Positions 1 to 13,545 are shown, counted from the stretch's first letter. The stretch is 49,949 nucleotides of DNA from Acidobacteriota bacterium (GCA_016213725.1 JACQZS010000101.1:1-49949), one strand, 5' to 3'. Translations and numbers: made by a program. Notes: generated by a model not told the origin, from the letters alone.

Positions 1-422
1 CCTTCGGAGAGGTCCTCCTGAAGGTCGCCGCCGGACGAGGCGAGGCTGAGGGCGGAGGAGAAGTCGGAGTAGGCGGAGATGATTTCCGGAGGGAGTTCAA
101 GGGTTTCGTCCTGGGGGTAGGGCTTGAGGCTGGAACCCAGGGTGCCGCGTTCTTCAATGCCGACGTAGAGGATGACTTTGCCCTGATCGCAGCAATAGGC
201 CTCGAGGCGGGCACGAACCACACCTTCAATCGTCTCGAGCCGCTCTTCGACGTCGCCTTTCGACTTGGGGAGTGGCTCTCCGGCGTTGACGGCAAGGACC
301 TTGCGGACCTTGTCGGGAGAGATCTTGCGTAGGCCGAAAATTTCGATGGTCCCAACCGAGGGTTGAGCGGAGGAGGGCAACCCCAGCAAGAGGGAGAAGG
401 CCACGGAGAACAAGTATTTCAT
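1..422 (-). CDS. Secreted POTRA-like protein, 5' part only
   Basis: The frame read leftwards from the ATG at 422-420 is open to the window edge, giving about 140 residues of a longer protein. It begins MKYLFSVAFSLLLGLPSSAQ, a clear Sec signal peptide with cleavage near residue 19. The next stretch (VGTIEIFGLRKISPDKVRKVL, then a segment running to VEERLETIEGVVRARLE) has the strand-helix-helix-strand look of a POTRA repeat as found in BamA/FtsQ-type proteins, so it probably acts in the periplasm. Two adjacent cysteines (YCCDQGK) follow. This family link is inferred from pattern only. The C-terminus, and so any barrel or other domain, is outside the window. It is divergent from nifJ across a 255-bp gap. 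A different minus-strand frame at 226-450 is only a shadow of this gene. Confidence 0.7.
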   Translation of the reverse strand, partial: MKYLFSVAFSLLLGLPSSAQPSVGTIEIFGLRKISPDKVRKVLAVNAGEPLPKSKGDVEERLETIEGVVRARLEAYCCDQGKVILYVGIEERGTLGSSLKPYPQDETLELPPEIISAYSDFSSALSLASSGGDLQEDLSE

Positions 423-534
423 CTGTAGAATAAACGCCGCCCAGGAGCATCCCGTTTCGACCGAAGAGGCGAAGGGGAGGGGCCCAGGTGGGTGAAATTC
501 AGCATGGCAGAAAACGTGACGGGAAGAAATGGTT

Positions 535-563
535 TTGTGGTGGGTGATCTGCCCCACTATAAG
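535..563 (+). promoter_or_regulatory. Candidate sigma70-type promoter for nifJ
   Basis: TTGTGG at 535-540 and TATAAG at 558-563 are separated by exactly 17 bp. This is the best -35/-10 pair in the 255-bp gap between the divergent POTRA-like gene and nifJ. It would give a leader of roughly 110 nt. A second A+T-rich patch (TATATC near 602) is closer to the gene and could be an alternative. Confidence 0.35.
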
Positions 564-677
564 CAATCCTAATCTGTACATTCATTTTCACAAGTCTAGC
601 TATATCAGCATTTACGGAACGCCTTGTCCGAATCTGCCCGATGGCACGCTGAATGCACTCTAAATAGTGAGCGAACC

Positions 678-4277
<3,600 letters not shown>

Positions 4278-4279
4278 CC

Positions 4280-5284
4280 ATGGCCGTCGATCTCACAACC
4301 GGATACCTCGGACTCAAGCTCCGCACCCCGCTGGTTGCCTCGTCCTCGCCCTTTTGCAAGGACATCGGCAACATTCTGAGACTGGAAGATGCGGGGGCGT
4401 CGGCCATCGTTCTGCACTCGCTGTTTGAGGAGCAGATCCAGGTGGAGAGCGGCGAATTGGATCGCTTTCTGACGGAGACGTCGGATAGTTACGGCGAAGC
4501 CAGTAGCTATTTCCCCGAGATGGGCTCATACAACTTCGGGCCTGAGCCCTATCTGAACCACATCCGCAAGGCGAAGGAGAGTGTGGACGTGCCCGTGATC
4601 GGGAGCCTCAACGGCGTCTCGACGGGTGGCTGGATCCGCTACGCGCAGTTGATGGAGCAGGCCGGCGCCGACGCGCTGGAACTGAACATCTACTACATGC
4701 CCACGGACCTGGAAATGACGGCACAGAAGGTCGAGGAGATGTACTTCGACCTGGTGAGCCACGTGAAGGCGAGCGTGCGGATTCCGGTTTCCATCAAGCT
4801 GGGTTCGCACTTCACGGCCTTCGCCCACTTCGCCACTCGGATGGATGCGGCCGGGGCAGACGGACTGGTGCTGTTCAACCGGTTCTACCAGCCGGACTTC
4901 GACCTGGATGCGCTGGAAGTGGTGCCGAACCTGGTGCTGAGCGATTCTCACGAACTCAGGCTGCGGTTGCACTGGGCGGCGCTGTTGTACAACCGGATCC
5001 GTCCGGACCTGGCAATCACGGGCGGAGTGCACACCGCGGAGGACGTGGTGAAGGGCGTCATGAGCGGCGCGCGCTGCACGATGATGACGTCGGCGCTGCT
5101 GCGGCATGGGATTCCGTACCTGGAGAAGATCGAGGAGGATCTCATCGACTGGATGGAAGAGCACGAATATGAGTCGATCCGGCAGATGCGCGGTTCGATG
5201 AGCGCGCAGTCGGTGGCCGAACCGGCGGCGTTCGAACGTGCGAATTACATGAAGGTGCTTTCGAGCTACACGTTGAAGTCGTAG
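4280..5284 (+). CDS. Dihydroorotate dehydrogenase-like flavoprotein
   Basis: A 334-residue TIM-barrel protein of the DHOD/PreA superfamily. It begins [22 protein letters not shown] and has the expected [17 protein letters not shown] and [18 protein letters not shown] segments, which form the FMN and phosphate-binding strands in this fold. The catalytic Cys/Ser loop of true PyrD is not obvious, so orotate synthesis should not be assumed. Annotations of this subgroup are usually 'dihydroorotate dehydrogenase-like'. The ATG sits 2 bp after the nifJ stop, with the ribosome site GAAGGAGG inside the nifJ 3' end, so it is translated with nifJ. The pairing suggests use of reduced ferredoxin or a linked redox step (inference). 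A strong terminator follows. Confidence 0.85.
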   Translation: MAVDLTTGYLGLKLRTPLVASSSPFCKDIGNILRLEDAGASAIVLHSLFEEQIQVESGELDRFLTETSDSYGEASSYFPEMGSYNFGPEPYLNHIRKAKESVDVPVIGSLNGVSTGGWIRYAQLMEQAGADALELNIYYMPTDLEMTAQKVEEMYFDLVSHVKASVRIPVSIKLGSHFTAFAHFATRMDAAGADGLVLFNRFYQPDFDLDALEVVPNLVLSDSHELRLRLHWAALLYNRIRPDLAITGGVHTAEDVVKGVMSGARCTMMTSALLRHGIPYLEKIEEDLIDWMEEHEYESIRQMRGSMSAQSVAEPAAFERANYMKVLSSYTLKS

Positions 5285-5302
5285 GCAGCATTTGCAGTAA
5301 TG

Positions 5303-5345
5303 ACGGCCCCGCTGCTCCCTGTGAGTAGCGGGGCCGTTGGTTTTT
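5303..5345 (+). terminator. Rho-independent terminator of the nifJ operon
   Basis: A perfect 11-bp G+C-rich stem (ACGGCCCCGCT at 5303-5313 with AGCGGGGCCGT at 5327-5337, 13-nt loop) is followed by TGGTTTTT. It lies 18 bp after the DHOD-like stop codon. Confidence 0.9.
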
Positions 5346-5370
5346 GGGCCAGGTCTGGAATTTCGGGCCA

Positions 5371-5498
5371 ATTTCGGGGACGGTGCACTCAATCCCCAAA
5401 TTCCACGCCGGTCGAAGCCCGTATTGGGCGCTCAGATGCTGATTCCAAGGATGTTGCGGTGTGTGGAGTTTGGGGATTGAGTGCACCGTCCCCGAAAT
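5371..5498. repeat. REPIN-like inverted repeat with 30-bp perfect arms
   Basis: The 30 bases at 5371-5400 (core GGGGACGGTGCACTCAATCC) are the exact reverse complement of 5469-5498. The pairing continues imperfectly inwards for a further ~8 bases on each side, leaving a ~50-nt centre. The GGGGACxGTGCACT core is like repeats mobilised by REP-associated tyrosine transposases (RAYT/TnpA_REP), so this is probably a non-autonomous REPIN. No such transposase gene is in the window and no other copy was seen. It sits between the nifJ-operon terminator and the promoter of the PEP-CTERM gene. Confidence 0.75.
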
Positions 5499-5558
5499 AC
5501 GCTGTTTGTTCGTTGCCCAGGTGCGCCGCTTGTTCTTCCATCGCCAGTGGAAACCGTC

Positions 5559-5564
5559 TACAAT
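5559..5564 (+). promoter_or_regulatory. Candidate -10 box (TACAAT) for the PEP-CTERM gene
   Basis: TACAAT at 5559-5564 lies about 40 bp upstream of the ATG at 5604, just after the inverted repeat. Similar TACAAT/TACACT boxes precede other plus-strand genes here. No convincing -35 box is seen at 16-18 bp. Confidence 0.4.
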
Positions 5565-5603
5565 TTAAGAATTGAGTCTAATCTGGGCAGTGAGGGAGGA
5601 GCT

Positions 5604-6293
5604 ATGAGGCTAATTAGAATTCCTGGGCTGGCGGCGGGCGCCCTGCTCCTGAGCGCGACTCTGAGCGCAGCCACCATTACAATCACATTCGATGCCGGCG
5701 ATCCGATTGGAGGGCTCGCTGTGGGGGCCGTGTTGGGCTCACAGTACGCCGCGTCCACCGGCGCCACATTCTCGCCGAACGCCTTCTCGGGTCCTGGAGG
5801 GCCGACGGGAGATTGGGCTACGAACACCGACATGACGATCGTCTCATCCACTGGAGGCGACGTAGGCGGCTTGGGCCTTCCGGCGCTCGTGAGCGGGAAC
5901 ATTTTGCGCAGCTTCTCCGGATGGCTGTCCGAAGATGGAGATCCGAGTTTTCAGATCTCATTCGCCACACCCGTGACCGATTTCAGTGCGACGTTCGCCG
6001 GAATCAGCACGGCATCCGCAGTCAGGGTATTCTCCTATAACGGATCGACGCTGCTGGATACGGCGGCGGCGGTGGCCGGAACGGGTCAGCAAGTCATCAG
6101 TGTTAGCGGCGTTGGGCTGATTACCTCGGTGAAGGTTACGCCGGGATCCTTCGATGACTGGGTGGGCGTTGACAATATCGCCTTCACGCCGTCAGAAAGT
6201 GCACCGGTGCCAGAGCCCTCCACGTTTGTGGCAATGGCGCTTGGGCTGACCGTAGTGAGCCTGTCAAGGTTGCGGCGCAGGGCGAAGCGCTAG
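5604..6293 (+). CDS. PEP-CTERM sorting-domain protein
   Basis: A 229-residue exported protein. An N-terminal signal peptide (MRLIRIPGLAAGALLLSATL) precedes a beta-rich body with ITFDAG, GVDNIAF and many Ser/Thr/Gly residues. The C-terminus is a textbook PEP-CTERM tag: VPEPST near residue 202, a hydrophobic helix, then RLRRRAKR. Such tags are cut and the protein handed on by exosortase (XrtA-type), usually into exopolysaccharide or the cell surface. The ATG at 5604 follows GGGAGGAG. An in-frame ATG at 5481 would start inside the inverted repeat and is rejected. The TAG stop (6291-6293) lies within the terminal repeat of the MITE-like element that follows. The matching XrtA-type polysaccharide deacetylase is at 43152. 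No exosortase gene is in the window. Confidence 0.9.
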   Translation: MRLIRIPGLAAGALLLSATLSAATITITFDAGDPIGGLAVGAVLGSQYAASTGATFSPNAFSGPGGPTGDWATNTDMTIVSSTGGDVGGLGLPALVSGNILRSFSGWLSEDGDPSFQISFATPVTDFSATFAGISTASAVRVFSYNGSTLLDTAAAVAGTGQQVISVSGVGLITSVKVTPGSFDDWVGVDNIAFTPSESAPVPEPSTFVAMALGLTVVSLSRLRRRAKR

Positions 6294-6581
6294 CAGGCTG
6301 CTGAAATACTCGCGTAGGCCGCGCCACATTGGTTTTGCCTCCATCAGCGAGAAGGGAGGAGAGTGGCGATGTCATTCATCCATCGCGCATCCATCGCGAG
6401 CGACGACCGACGAAGCTGGGGAGCGCAAAACCAAGTGGCCCAAAGGGTTGCGGCGGCGTCCGGCCGCCGGCTTCGTCCCAGCTCCTCACCGATGTCCCGC
6501 ATCGCCTTCGTCGCTGCTTCTCGCCGGCGGCTGCACGGCGCGCGCAACGCGGCCTGCTCGAGTATTTCAGCAGCCTGCTAG
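6290..6581. mobile_element. MITE-like element, copy 1 (292 bp)
   Basis: Both ends carry the same inverted sequence, starting CTAGCAGGCTGCTGAAATAC and running about 35 bp with only a few mismatches (left 6290-6325, right end at 6581). A second copy, closely similar along its whole length, is at 29675-29985. The interior is G+C-rich and has no transposase. This copy contains one 18-bp unit (6332-6349) that is present three times in copy 2, plus a short insert near 6380 and a 2-nt difference near 6363 that copy 2 lacks. The left CTAG supplies the stop codon of the PEP-CTERM gene. The element lies between that gene and its apparent terminator at 6608. Family not recognised. Confidence 0.8.
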
Positions 6582-6607
6582 GCGCACATTCATCCAATTG
6601 GTAGCGA

Positions 6608-6634
6608 AAGGGCGGCATGAATAGCCGCCCTTTT
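6608..6634 (+). terminator. Rho-independent terminator after the PEP-CTERM gene and MITE
   Basis: The 9-bp stem AAGGGCGGC (6608-6616) with GCCGCCCTT (6624-6632) has a 7-nt loop and ends in a T run. It is probably the original terminator of the PEP-CTERM gene, now separated from it by the inserted element. Confidence 0.8.
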
Positions 6635-6667
6635 CCTTGCCGGCCTGCGGTCGGTGGTAGCGCCAGA

Positions 6668-6673
6668 TATGAT
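6668..6673 (+). promoter_or_regulatory. -10-like box placed for a leaderless transcript
   Basis: TATGAT ends 6 nt before the ATG at 6680, and no Shine-Dalgarno sequence is present. Transcription from it would start at or next to the start codon. The same geometry is seen at 17805. Confidence 0.35.
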
Positions 6674-6679
6674 GTCCTC

Positions 6680-8959
6680 ATGTTCTTTCGAGTGGGGTTG
6701 GTCATCCTGTCTTGTGTACTTCCGGCGAGCGGGGTGCCGGGGCTGACTGGAACAGTGCGGGATGCGGCGGGCGGAGAGCGGCTGGCGCGGGTGAAGCTGA
6801 CTCTTTCCTGTGGGGGACACGAGAAGGAAGCGCGGAGCGACGCGGAAGGGCGGTTTGTTTTCGAACACGAAGTTGGCGCCGGTTGCGTACTGCAGGCGGC
6901 ATCAGTGGGGTACCGGGCTTTGCGGGTAGAGGTGAAGGGCGATGCGGAACTGGAACTGGCGCTGACTCCGGACACTTTCACCCGGCGGGAGCAAGTGAGC
7001 GTGGCCGCCGGTCCGTTTGAAGCGATTGAGCAGTCGAGCGCTTCGGAGCGCGTGTTGACGGGGGCCGAGATCAAGAACCTGGCGGCAGTGCTCATCGACG
7101 ACCCGCTGCGGGCGGCACAGGCGCTGCCGGGTATTGCATCGTCGAACGATTATGCGGCGCAGTTTGCCGTGCGCGGCGCCGCGTTCCAGCGCACGGGCAT
7201 CTACCTGGACGGGGTATTGATGCACAGTCCATTCCACACGGTGCAGAGCCAGGAGGAGACGGGTTCACTGTCGATCGTGCACGCGGACCTGGTGGATGAA
7301 CTCGTAGTGCATGCGGGCGCGGTGCCGACGGCTTATGCGGACCGCACCGCCGGGGCGCTGGATCTGCGGCTGCGGGACGGCAGCCGTATGGCGCCGGTCG
7401 TGAGGCTGAACGTGGGTGTGGCGGCTTCGGGACTGGTGGCGGAAGGGCCACTGACGAAGTCCGGGCGCGGATCGTGGCTGGCTGCGGTCCGAAAGAGCTA
7501 TTTGCAATACCTGCTGAAAAAGAGTTCAGCCGGAGACACGCTGGCATTTGGATTCTTCGACGCGGAAGGGCGGCTGACCTACGACCTGGACAGCCGGAAC
7601 CAACTGACGCTGAGTTTCATGGACGGATCGTCGGACCTGGACCGCAGCGAGAAGAAGAACACGCTGGGCATAAACTCGATCATGAACGCCGACTACCACA
7701 CGACTCTGGCGAATCTGGGGTGGCGGTATGCGCCTTCGTCCTCTCTGATGCTGACGAATCGGATGGCGTGGATCCGGGAAAGGGCAGGAAACCGGAACAA
7801 CCGGGATCTGCCACTCGGAGAAGCGAGCTATGGAGAGTGGGTGGCGAACTCCTCGCTGGTTTGGAATTGGAGTTCCAAAACTCCACTGCAGGCGGGAACC
7901 TCATTTCGCCGGCTGCACGACGACGGGTTTTCCGCGCAGTACAACTTCAATCCACTGGCGGTGCGGCGGCGGGACAACTGGCGTGCGACTGGGTTGCGCG
8001 GCGGGGGATACCTGGAGCAGAGCTGGAGCAATGGGCCGCTGCGATTGGGCGCGGGTGCGCGTTTCGACGGATACAGCGAGTCCGGTCCGGTGGCGGTGTC
8101 GCCGCATGTGTCGGCGACGTTGCGCGTTGCGCGCGGAACGCAAGTACAGGCTGCGTGGAGCCAGGCCATCCAATACGCGCCGCCGATGCTGCTGACGATC
8201 GAGAACACGGGGAACCCCTACCTGCTGCCGGAGCGCGCGAACCACTTGGTGGGCGCTGTGGAGCAAAGCCTGGGAGACCGAACCAGGTTGCGTGCGGAGT
8301 GGTTTCAGCGAGATGACCGCGACCTGATCGCCCAACCCCTGAGAGAGCCGAGGATGTTGAGCAACGGAACGATTTTCGTCCCTCCGGCGGCGCCGAAGTA
8401 TCTGAATTCCGTGCACGGCAGGGCGCGCGGGTTTGAAGTGTTCCTGCAGCGGCGTACGGCGAACCGTGTGTCTGGGTGGATCTCCTACGGGTACACGAAA
8501 ACCTCGATGCACGACGGTGTGACGGGAGCGACATATGCGGCGGACTACGAGCAACGGCACACGGTGAATGGCTACGCGAGCTATCGAATTACGCCGACCA
8601 TCAACCTGAGCGGCCGGTACAGCTATGGCAGCAATTTTCCGATTCCGGGCTTCCTCCGGCAGCAGGATTCGCTCTACTACCTGTCCGATCAGCGCAACGT
8701 GCTGCGACTGCCGGCGTACCATCGAGCGGACCTGCGGTTGAACAAGAGCTTTCACCACGAAACGGCGCGGGGGTGGAGCTGGCGCGGGGTGTTGTATGTG
8801 GAGGTGATGAACCTGACCAGCCACGAAAACACCACCTACGACTCATTCAATGGATTCAATTCGCGCACGGGGCAAGCTTACCCCACGTTTCTGAAGTTGT
8901 TCCCGATTGTGCCGGCCGCGGGGCTCATGCTGGAGTGGGAGCGCGGAGCAAAGCGCTAA
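6680..8959 (+). CDS. TonB-dependent outer-membrane receptor
   Basis: A 759-residue receptor. A signal peptide (MFFRVGLVILSCVLPASG) is followed by a carboxypeptidase-regulatory-like beta-sandwich (residues ~22-100, GLTGTVRDAAGGERLARVKLTL). Next is a plug domain (~115-235, with VLIDDPLRAAQALPGI and the AVRGAAFQRTGIYLDGV motif typical of plugs) and then a long beta-barrel. The last residues (LMLEWERGAKR) do not end in Phe, which is unusual for a barrel. The substrate cannot be read from the sequence. The ATG at 6680 starts the signal peptide. An ATG at 6617 would add 21 residues lacking one and lies inside the terminator. It probably uses energy through a TonB such as that at 31663. It converges with the histidine kinase gene across 7 bp. 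Confidence 0.92.
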   Translation: MFFRVGLVILSCVLPASGVPGLTGTVRDAAGGERLARVKLTLSCGGHEKEARSDAEGRFVFEHEVGAGCVLQAASVGYRALRVEVKGDAELELALTPDTFTRREQVSVAAGPFEAIEQSSASERVLTGAEIKNLAAVLIDDPLRAAQALPGIASSNDYAAQFAVRGAAFQRTGIYLDGVLMHSPFHTVQSQEETGSLSIVHADLVDELVVHAGAVPTAYADRTAGALDLRLRDGSRMAPVVRLNVGVAASGLVAEGPLTKSGRGSWLAAVRKSYLQYLLKKSSAGDTLAFGFFDAEGRLTYDLDSRNQLTLSFMDGSSDLDRSEKKNTLGINSIMNADYHTTLANLGWRYAPSSSLMLTNRMAWIRERAGNRNNRDLPLGEASYGEWVANSSLVWNWSSKTPLQAGTSFRRLHDDGFSAQYNFNPLAVRRRDNWRATGLRGGGYLEQSWSNGPLRLGAGARFDGYSESGPVAVSPHVSATLRVARGTQVQAAWSQAIQYAPPMLLTIENTGNPYLLPERANHLVGAVEQSLGDRTRLRAEWFQRDDRDLIAQPLREPRMLSNGTIFVPPAAPKYLNSVHGRARGFEVFLQRRTANRVSGWISYGYTKTSMHDGVTGATYAADYEQRHTVNGYASYRITPTINLSGRYSYGSNFPIPGFLRQQDSLYYLSDQRNVLRLPAYHRADLRLNKSFHHETARGWSWRGVLYVEVMNLTSHENTTYDSFNGFNSRTGQAYPTFLKLFPIVPAAGLMLEWERGAKR

Positions 8960-8966
8960 GCCCCGC

Positions 8967-10697
<1,731 letters not shown>

Positions 10698-10707
10698 GGG
10701 AGAGATG

Positions 10708-10740
10708 AAAAAGGCGGCCCACCGAAGGGGGTGAGCCGCC
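10708..10740 (-). terminator. Rho-independent terminator of the MFS gene
   Basis: Read on the minus strand, GGCGGC (10740-10735) pairs with GCCGCC (10718-10713), with CACC/GGTG extending the stem inside. Five T residues follow (10712-10708). It lies just after the MFS stop and just before the kinase start. Confidence 0.8.
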
Positions 10741-10764
10741 GCGGTCTTGAAAAATCAGAATCGG

Positions 10765-11895
10765 CTAAAGACCCAGGATAACCAGCGCCATGACTGCGGA
10801 GGCGATGGGGAGGATCAGGAGGGCCTTTTTGAGTTTCTTAGGATCATCACCGGCGATGCCGCCGATGACAGGAGAACTGACCACAAGGCCGAGCCACCCA
10901 CAGGTGGAGGCGATGCCGGTTGCGGTAGCGTCGAGGCCCTGCGCTTTGAAGGCGCCGCCGACCAAGCCGAGGGCCGTGGGAAAGACAGGAGCCATGGCGA
11001 GACCGCCAAGGAAGACGAGGACCCAGGCAGTGGTGGCATTGCTGCTCTGGAGCATGAGGTAGGTGGTAATGGCCATGGCGATGCCGGCGCCGAAGAGGAC
11101 CATCTTGGGGGTGACGCTGGCCAGCACCGGGACCACGGCGATACGGCCGAGCAGGAGGCCGAGAGCGAAGCCGAGAGAGAGGATCGTGAGCGCCTTGGAT
11201 TCCGGCACGCCCTGGGCGATGAGGTGCCGCGCCAGCCAGTTCCACACGCCGCACTCGCAGGCGACGTAGAGGAAGAGCGAAAGGGAGAGGAGCAGCAGTA
11301 CCGGGCTCCCGATCAGGGTGGAAACCGATTCCGCCTGGAAGGCCACCTTGCCGCTGGCGGGCGCCATTTCGGTGAAGCCGTTGACGGCCAGGGCAATGAG
11401 GGCGATGGAGGCGGCGAAAACCAGCAGACGGCTGGCGTTGTTCTTGAAGAGGTGGGCGGCGATGAGGGGAGTGATCAGGCCGCCGAGACCGAAGAAGAGA
11501 TTCACGGCGTTGAAGACGGCCGCGCCTTGGAGCCACGGGACATTGATGTCGCCGGCGACTGCGAAAGCGGATGTGACCAGTGCGCCGCCGCCGGTGCCGA
11601 GCAGCAGCATCATGCCGGAGATGGAGCCGTAGCCCTTGGCGCTTTTGAGCCCGATGAGGGCGATGCCGATGAGGGTGAGAGAGAGCAACATGCCCAGTTT
11701 CTTACCCTGCAGATCCATGAGCGGTCCGGCAAAGAAACCGCCGATCATCAGACCGATGGCTTGCATCATGCCGATGTTGCCGTTCTGCTTTGGCGAGAGG
11801 CCAAACTTCTTGGAGAGCTCAGGCAGGATAGTGCCGAGCATGGCGGCAATCATGCCGTAGGTGAGGATGCCGAGGATGTCAGCGATGAGGAGCAT
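10765..11895 (-). CDS. Major facilitator superfamily transporter
   Basis: A 376-residue integral inner-membrane protein with about 12 hydrophobic segments and almost no soluble loops. The first helix pair holds GMIAAMLGTILPEL. The loop after helix 2 has the MFS signature in the form GGFFAGPLMDLQGKKLGM (compare G-x3-D-R-x-G-R). The fold and length suggest the FucP/sugar or anion-cation symporter branches. The substrate is not deducible. The start codon is preceded by no good ribosome site, but a TAGCAT box ends 9 nt before it. It stands as a single gene with its own terminator, between the kinase and the phosphatase. Confidence 0.88.
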   Translation of the reverse strand: MLLIADILGILTYGMIAAMLGTILPELSKKFGLSPKQNGNIGMMQAIGLMIGGFFAGPLMDLQGKKLGMLLSLTLIGIALIGLKSAKGYGSISGMMLLLGTGGGALVTSAFAVAGDINVPWLQGAAVFNAVNLFFGLGGLITPLIAAHLFKNNASRLLVFAASIALIALAVNGFTEMAPASGKVAFQAESVSTLIGSPVLLLLSLSLFLYVACECGVWNWLARHLIAQGVPESKALTILSLGFALGLLLGRIAVVPVLASVTPKMVLFGAGIAMAITTYLMLQSSNATTAWVLVFLGGLAMAPVFPTALGLVGGAFKAQGLDATATGIASTCGWLGLVVSSPVIGGIAGDDPKKLKKALLILPIASAVMALVILGL

Positions 11896-11974
11896 AGCGA
11901 GAAGATGCTATCAGATCGGGGCACCGCCTTGCGCGGGGCCGACTGGCGGGGCTGATGGGCAGGCCCGGAATGTC

Positions 11975-12016
11975 CAAGAAGACAACGGGCCGCGAGGCGG
12001 GCGCCGCGCGGCCCGT
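11975..12016 (-). terminator. Rho-independent terminator of the phosphatase gene
   Basis: A 10-bp perfect G+C stem (ACGGGCCGCG at 11985-11994 with CGCGGCCCGT at 12007-12016) is followed on the minus strand by TGTCTTCTTGG. It lies 20 bp past the stop codon at 12037. Confidence 0.75.
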
Positions 12017-12036
12017 GCCGGTCAGGAAGTGAATGA

Positions 12037-13545
12037 TTAGCGCAGGATCTCCGTCAGAACGCGGCCAGCGGCGCCGCTGGGCGGTTCGACTTCCAGGATT
12101 TGGGAGAGAGTGGGCGCGACGTCGGGCACCATGATGCGGTTGGCGTACTTGCCGCTCTTGATCCAGGGGCCCATGAAGATCACGGGTACGTGAGAGTCGT
12201 AGTTCCACGGCGTGCCGTGGGAGGTGCCCTTTTCTTCGAACAGCCAGTAGGGCTCCGGGACGACGATGAGGTCGGAGGCGCGAAGGTAGAAAAAGCCGTT
12301 CTGGGCGCGGGTTCCAACGAAGTCGGAAGGAGCGAGGCCGCGGCGCATCTCCTCGCGCAGGAAGACGCGGGCGATGTGGGGGAGCTTGCGGACGGCCGCG
12401 GCGGCAGTGGACTGGACCTCTTCCAGGTCGAGTTTCTTGGAGGCGATCAGGGCATGGTCGAAGTAGGGGGCCGGACCGCTCTTGCCGAGAATCCACTCGG
12501 CATGACCGTACTTCTCGTCCAGGGCGCTCTGCACGGCGGCCAGGACGGTCTTCTCGGACATGCGGCCGCCGGGCATGCGGCGCTGGACCTGCACTTCCGG
12601 CATGGGCGCGACGCCGTGGTCGGCCGTGAGGACGACGAGGACGTTGGACATGCCGAGCCGCTTGTCGAGAAAAGCGAAGAACTCGCCGAGGACCTTGTCG
12701 GTATGCAGCGTGATGGAAGCCGCTTCGGGCGAATCCGGGCCTTTGGCATGGCCGACAGTGTCATTGGCGGAGAAGCTCATCGTGAGGACGTCGATCCCTC
12801 CGTTGCGGCCGAGATTTTCACCCTCGATGGCGGCTTCGGCAAAAGCGACGACGAAGTCGTTGCCGGGGTTGGATTCGGCCGCCTTGTCGTAGTTCAGGCC
12901 GCCCTTGAACTTGTCGATGACTCGGCTCTCGTTGAACTTAGCGGCCCAGGCGGGGAACTGCTGGAAGTAGAAGGTGGACGAAATAAAACTGCCGGAGGGC
13001 TTGTCGAACCAGAAGGCGCCGTCGGCCATGCGGCCGGCGGGGAGGATCGCGCTGCGGTCTTTGATGGAGACGCCGATGACCTTGGCCTTTTCCCGGCCGA
13101 GCATCTTCAGTTCATCGCCGACCGTGGAGACCAGGAGCCGATGCGGAGAAGCGCCGCCGCGGCCCTCGACGCCGAGAGACTTGACCGCCGGGTCGCTGAC
13201 GCTGGTCACTTGCTTGCCAGTATTCCGATCGAGCCATTCATTGCCGACAATGCCGCTGCTGGAAGGCATAGCGCCGGTAAGCATGATGGAGTGACCGACG
13301 GCGGTGACGGTAGGCATGTGCTCGTAGTGCGCGTTGGTGAAGACGGCGCCGGAGTCGAGCAGGCGCTTGAGGCCGCCCTTGAACTGGCCGCCGAATTTAG
13401 TGAGGTAGTCGAACCGGAACTGATCGACGGCGACGAGCACGACGAGTTTTGGCTTGGCGGGAGGCCCGGCCGGACGGGTTTGAGCTGCGCCGACGGGCGC
13501 AAGAAGGAGGGCGGCGCCGAGCGCCGTGCAAAGGAGTGCTTTCAT
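12037..13545 (-). CDS. pafA: PafA-type alkaline phosphatase (secreted)
   Basis: A 502-residue alkaline phosphatase superfamily enzyme with a signal peptide (MKALLCTALGAALLLAPVGA). Metal and active-site features: Asp41 in VAVDQFRFDY, nucleophile Thr81 in PTVTAVGHS, Asn102 in GNEW, Lys162 and Arg164 in SIKDRSAILPAG, Asp262 and His266 in SANDTVGHAKGPDS, and Asp309-His310 in LTADHG. The Lys/Arg pair is the mark of the phosphate-insensitive PafA phosphomonoesterases, as opposed to the Zn/Mg PhoA type or to the phosphodiesterase NPPs. It probably releases phosphate from organic esters in the periplasm. It starts 12 bp after the DUF4920-like gene and is likely in one operon with it. Its own terminator follows. 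Confidence 0.9.
   Translation of the reverse strand: MKALLCTALGAALLLAPVGAAQTRPAGPPAKPKLVVLVAVDQFRFDYLTKFGGQFKGGLKRLLDSGAVFTNAHYEHMPTVTAVGHSIMLTGAMPSSSGIVGNEWLDRNTGKQVTSVSDPAVKSLGVEGRGGASPHRLLVSTVGDELKMLGREKAKVIGVSIKDRSAILPAGRMADGAFWFDKPSGSFISSTFYFQQFPAWAAKFNESRVIDKFKGGLNYDKAAESNPGNDFVVAFAEAAIEGENLGRNGGIDVLTMSFSANDTVGHAKGPDSPEAASITLHTDKVLGEFFAFLDKRLGMSNVLVVLTADHGVAPMPEVQVQRRMPGGRMSEKTVLAAVQSALDEKYGHAEWILGKSGPAPYFDHALIASKKLDLEEVQSTAAAAVRKLPHIARVFLREEMRRGLAPSDFVGTRAQNGFFYLRASDLIVVPEPYWLFEEKGTSHGTPWNYDSHVPVIFMGPWIKSGKYANRIMVPDVAPTLSQILEVEPPSGAAGRVLTEILR

Noticed and set aside
6376..7095. A minus-strand frame of 239 codons crossing the MITE end and the receptor start
   Set aside because: It is antisense to a clear signal peptide and receptor domain and runs through a terminator hairpin.
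10747..11955. A long plus-strand frame opposite the MFS gene, and a similar one at 12100-13551 opposite the phosphatase
   Set aside because: Products are Gly/Glu/Asp- or Arg-rich with no domain, and both are mirrored by clear genes on the other strand.
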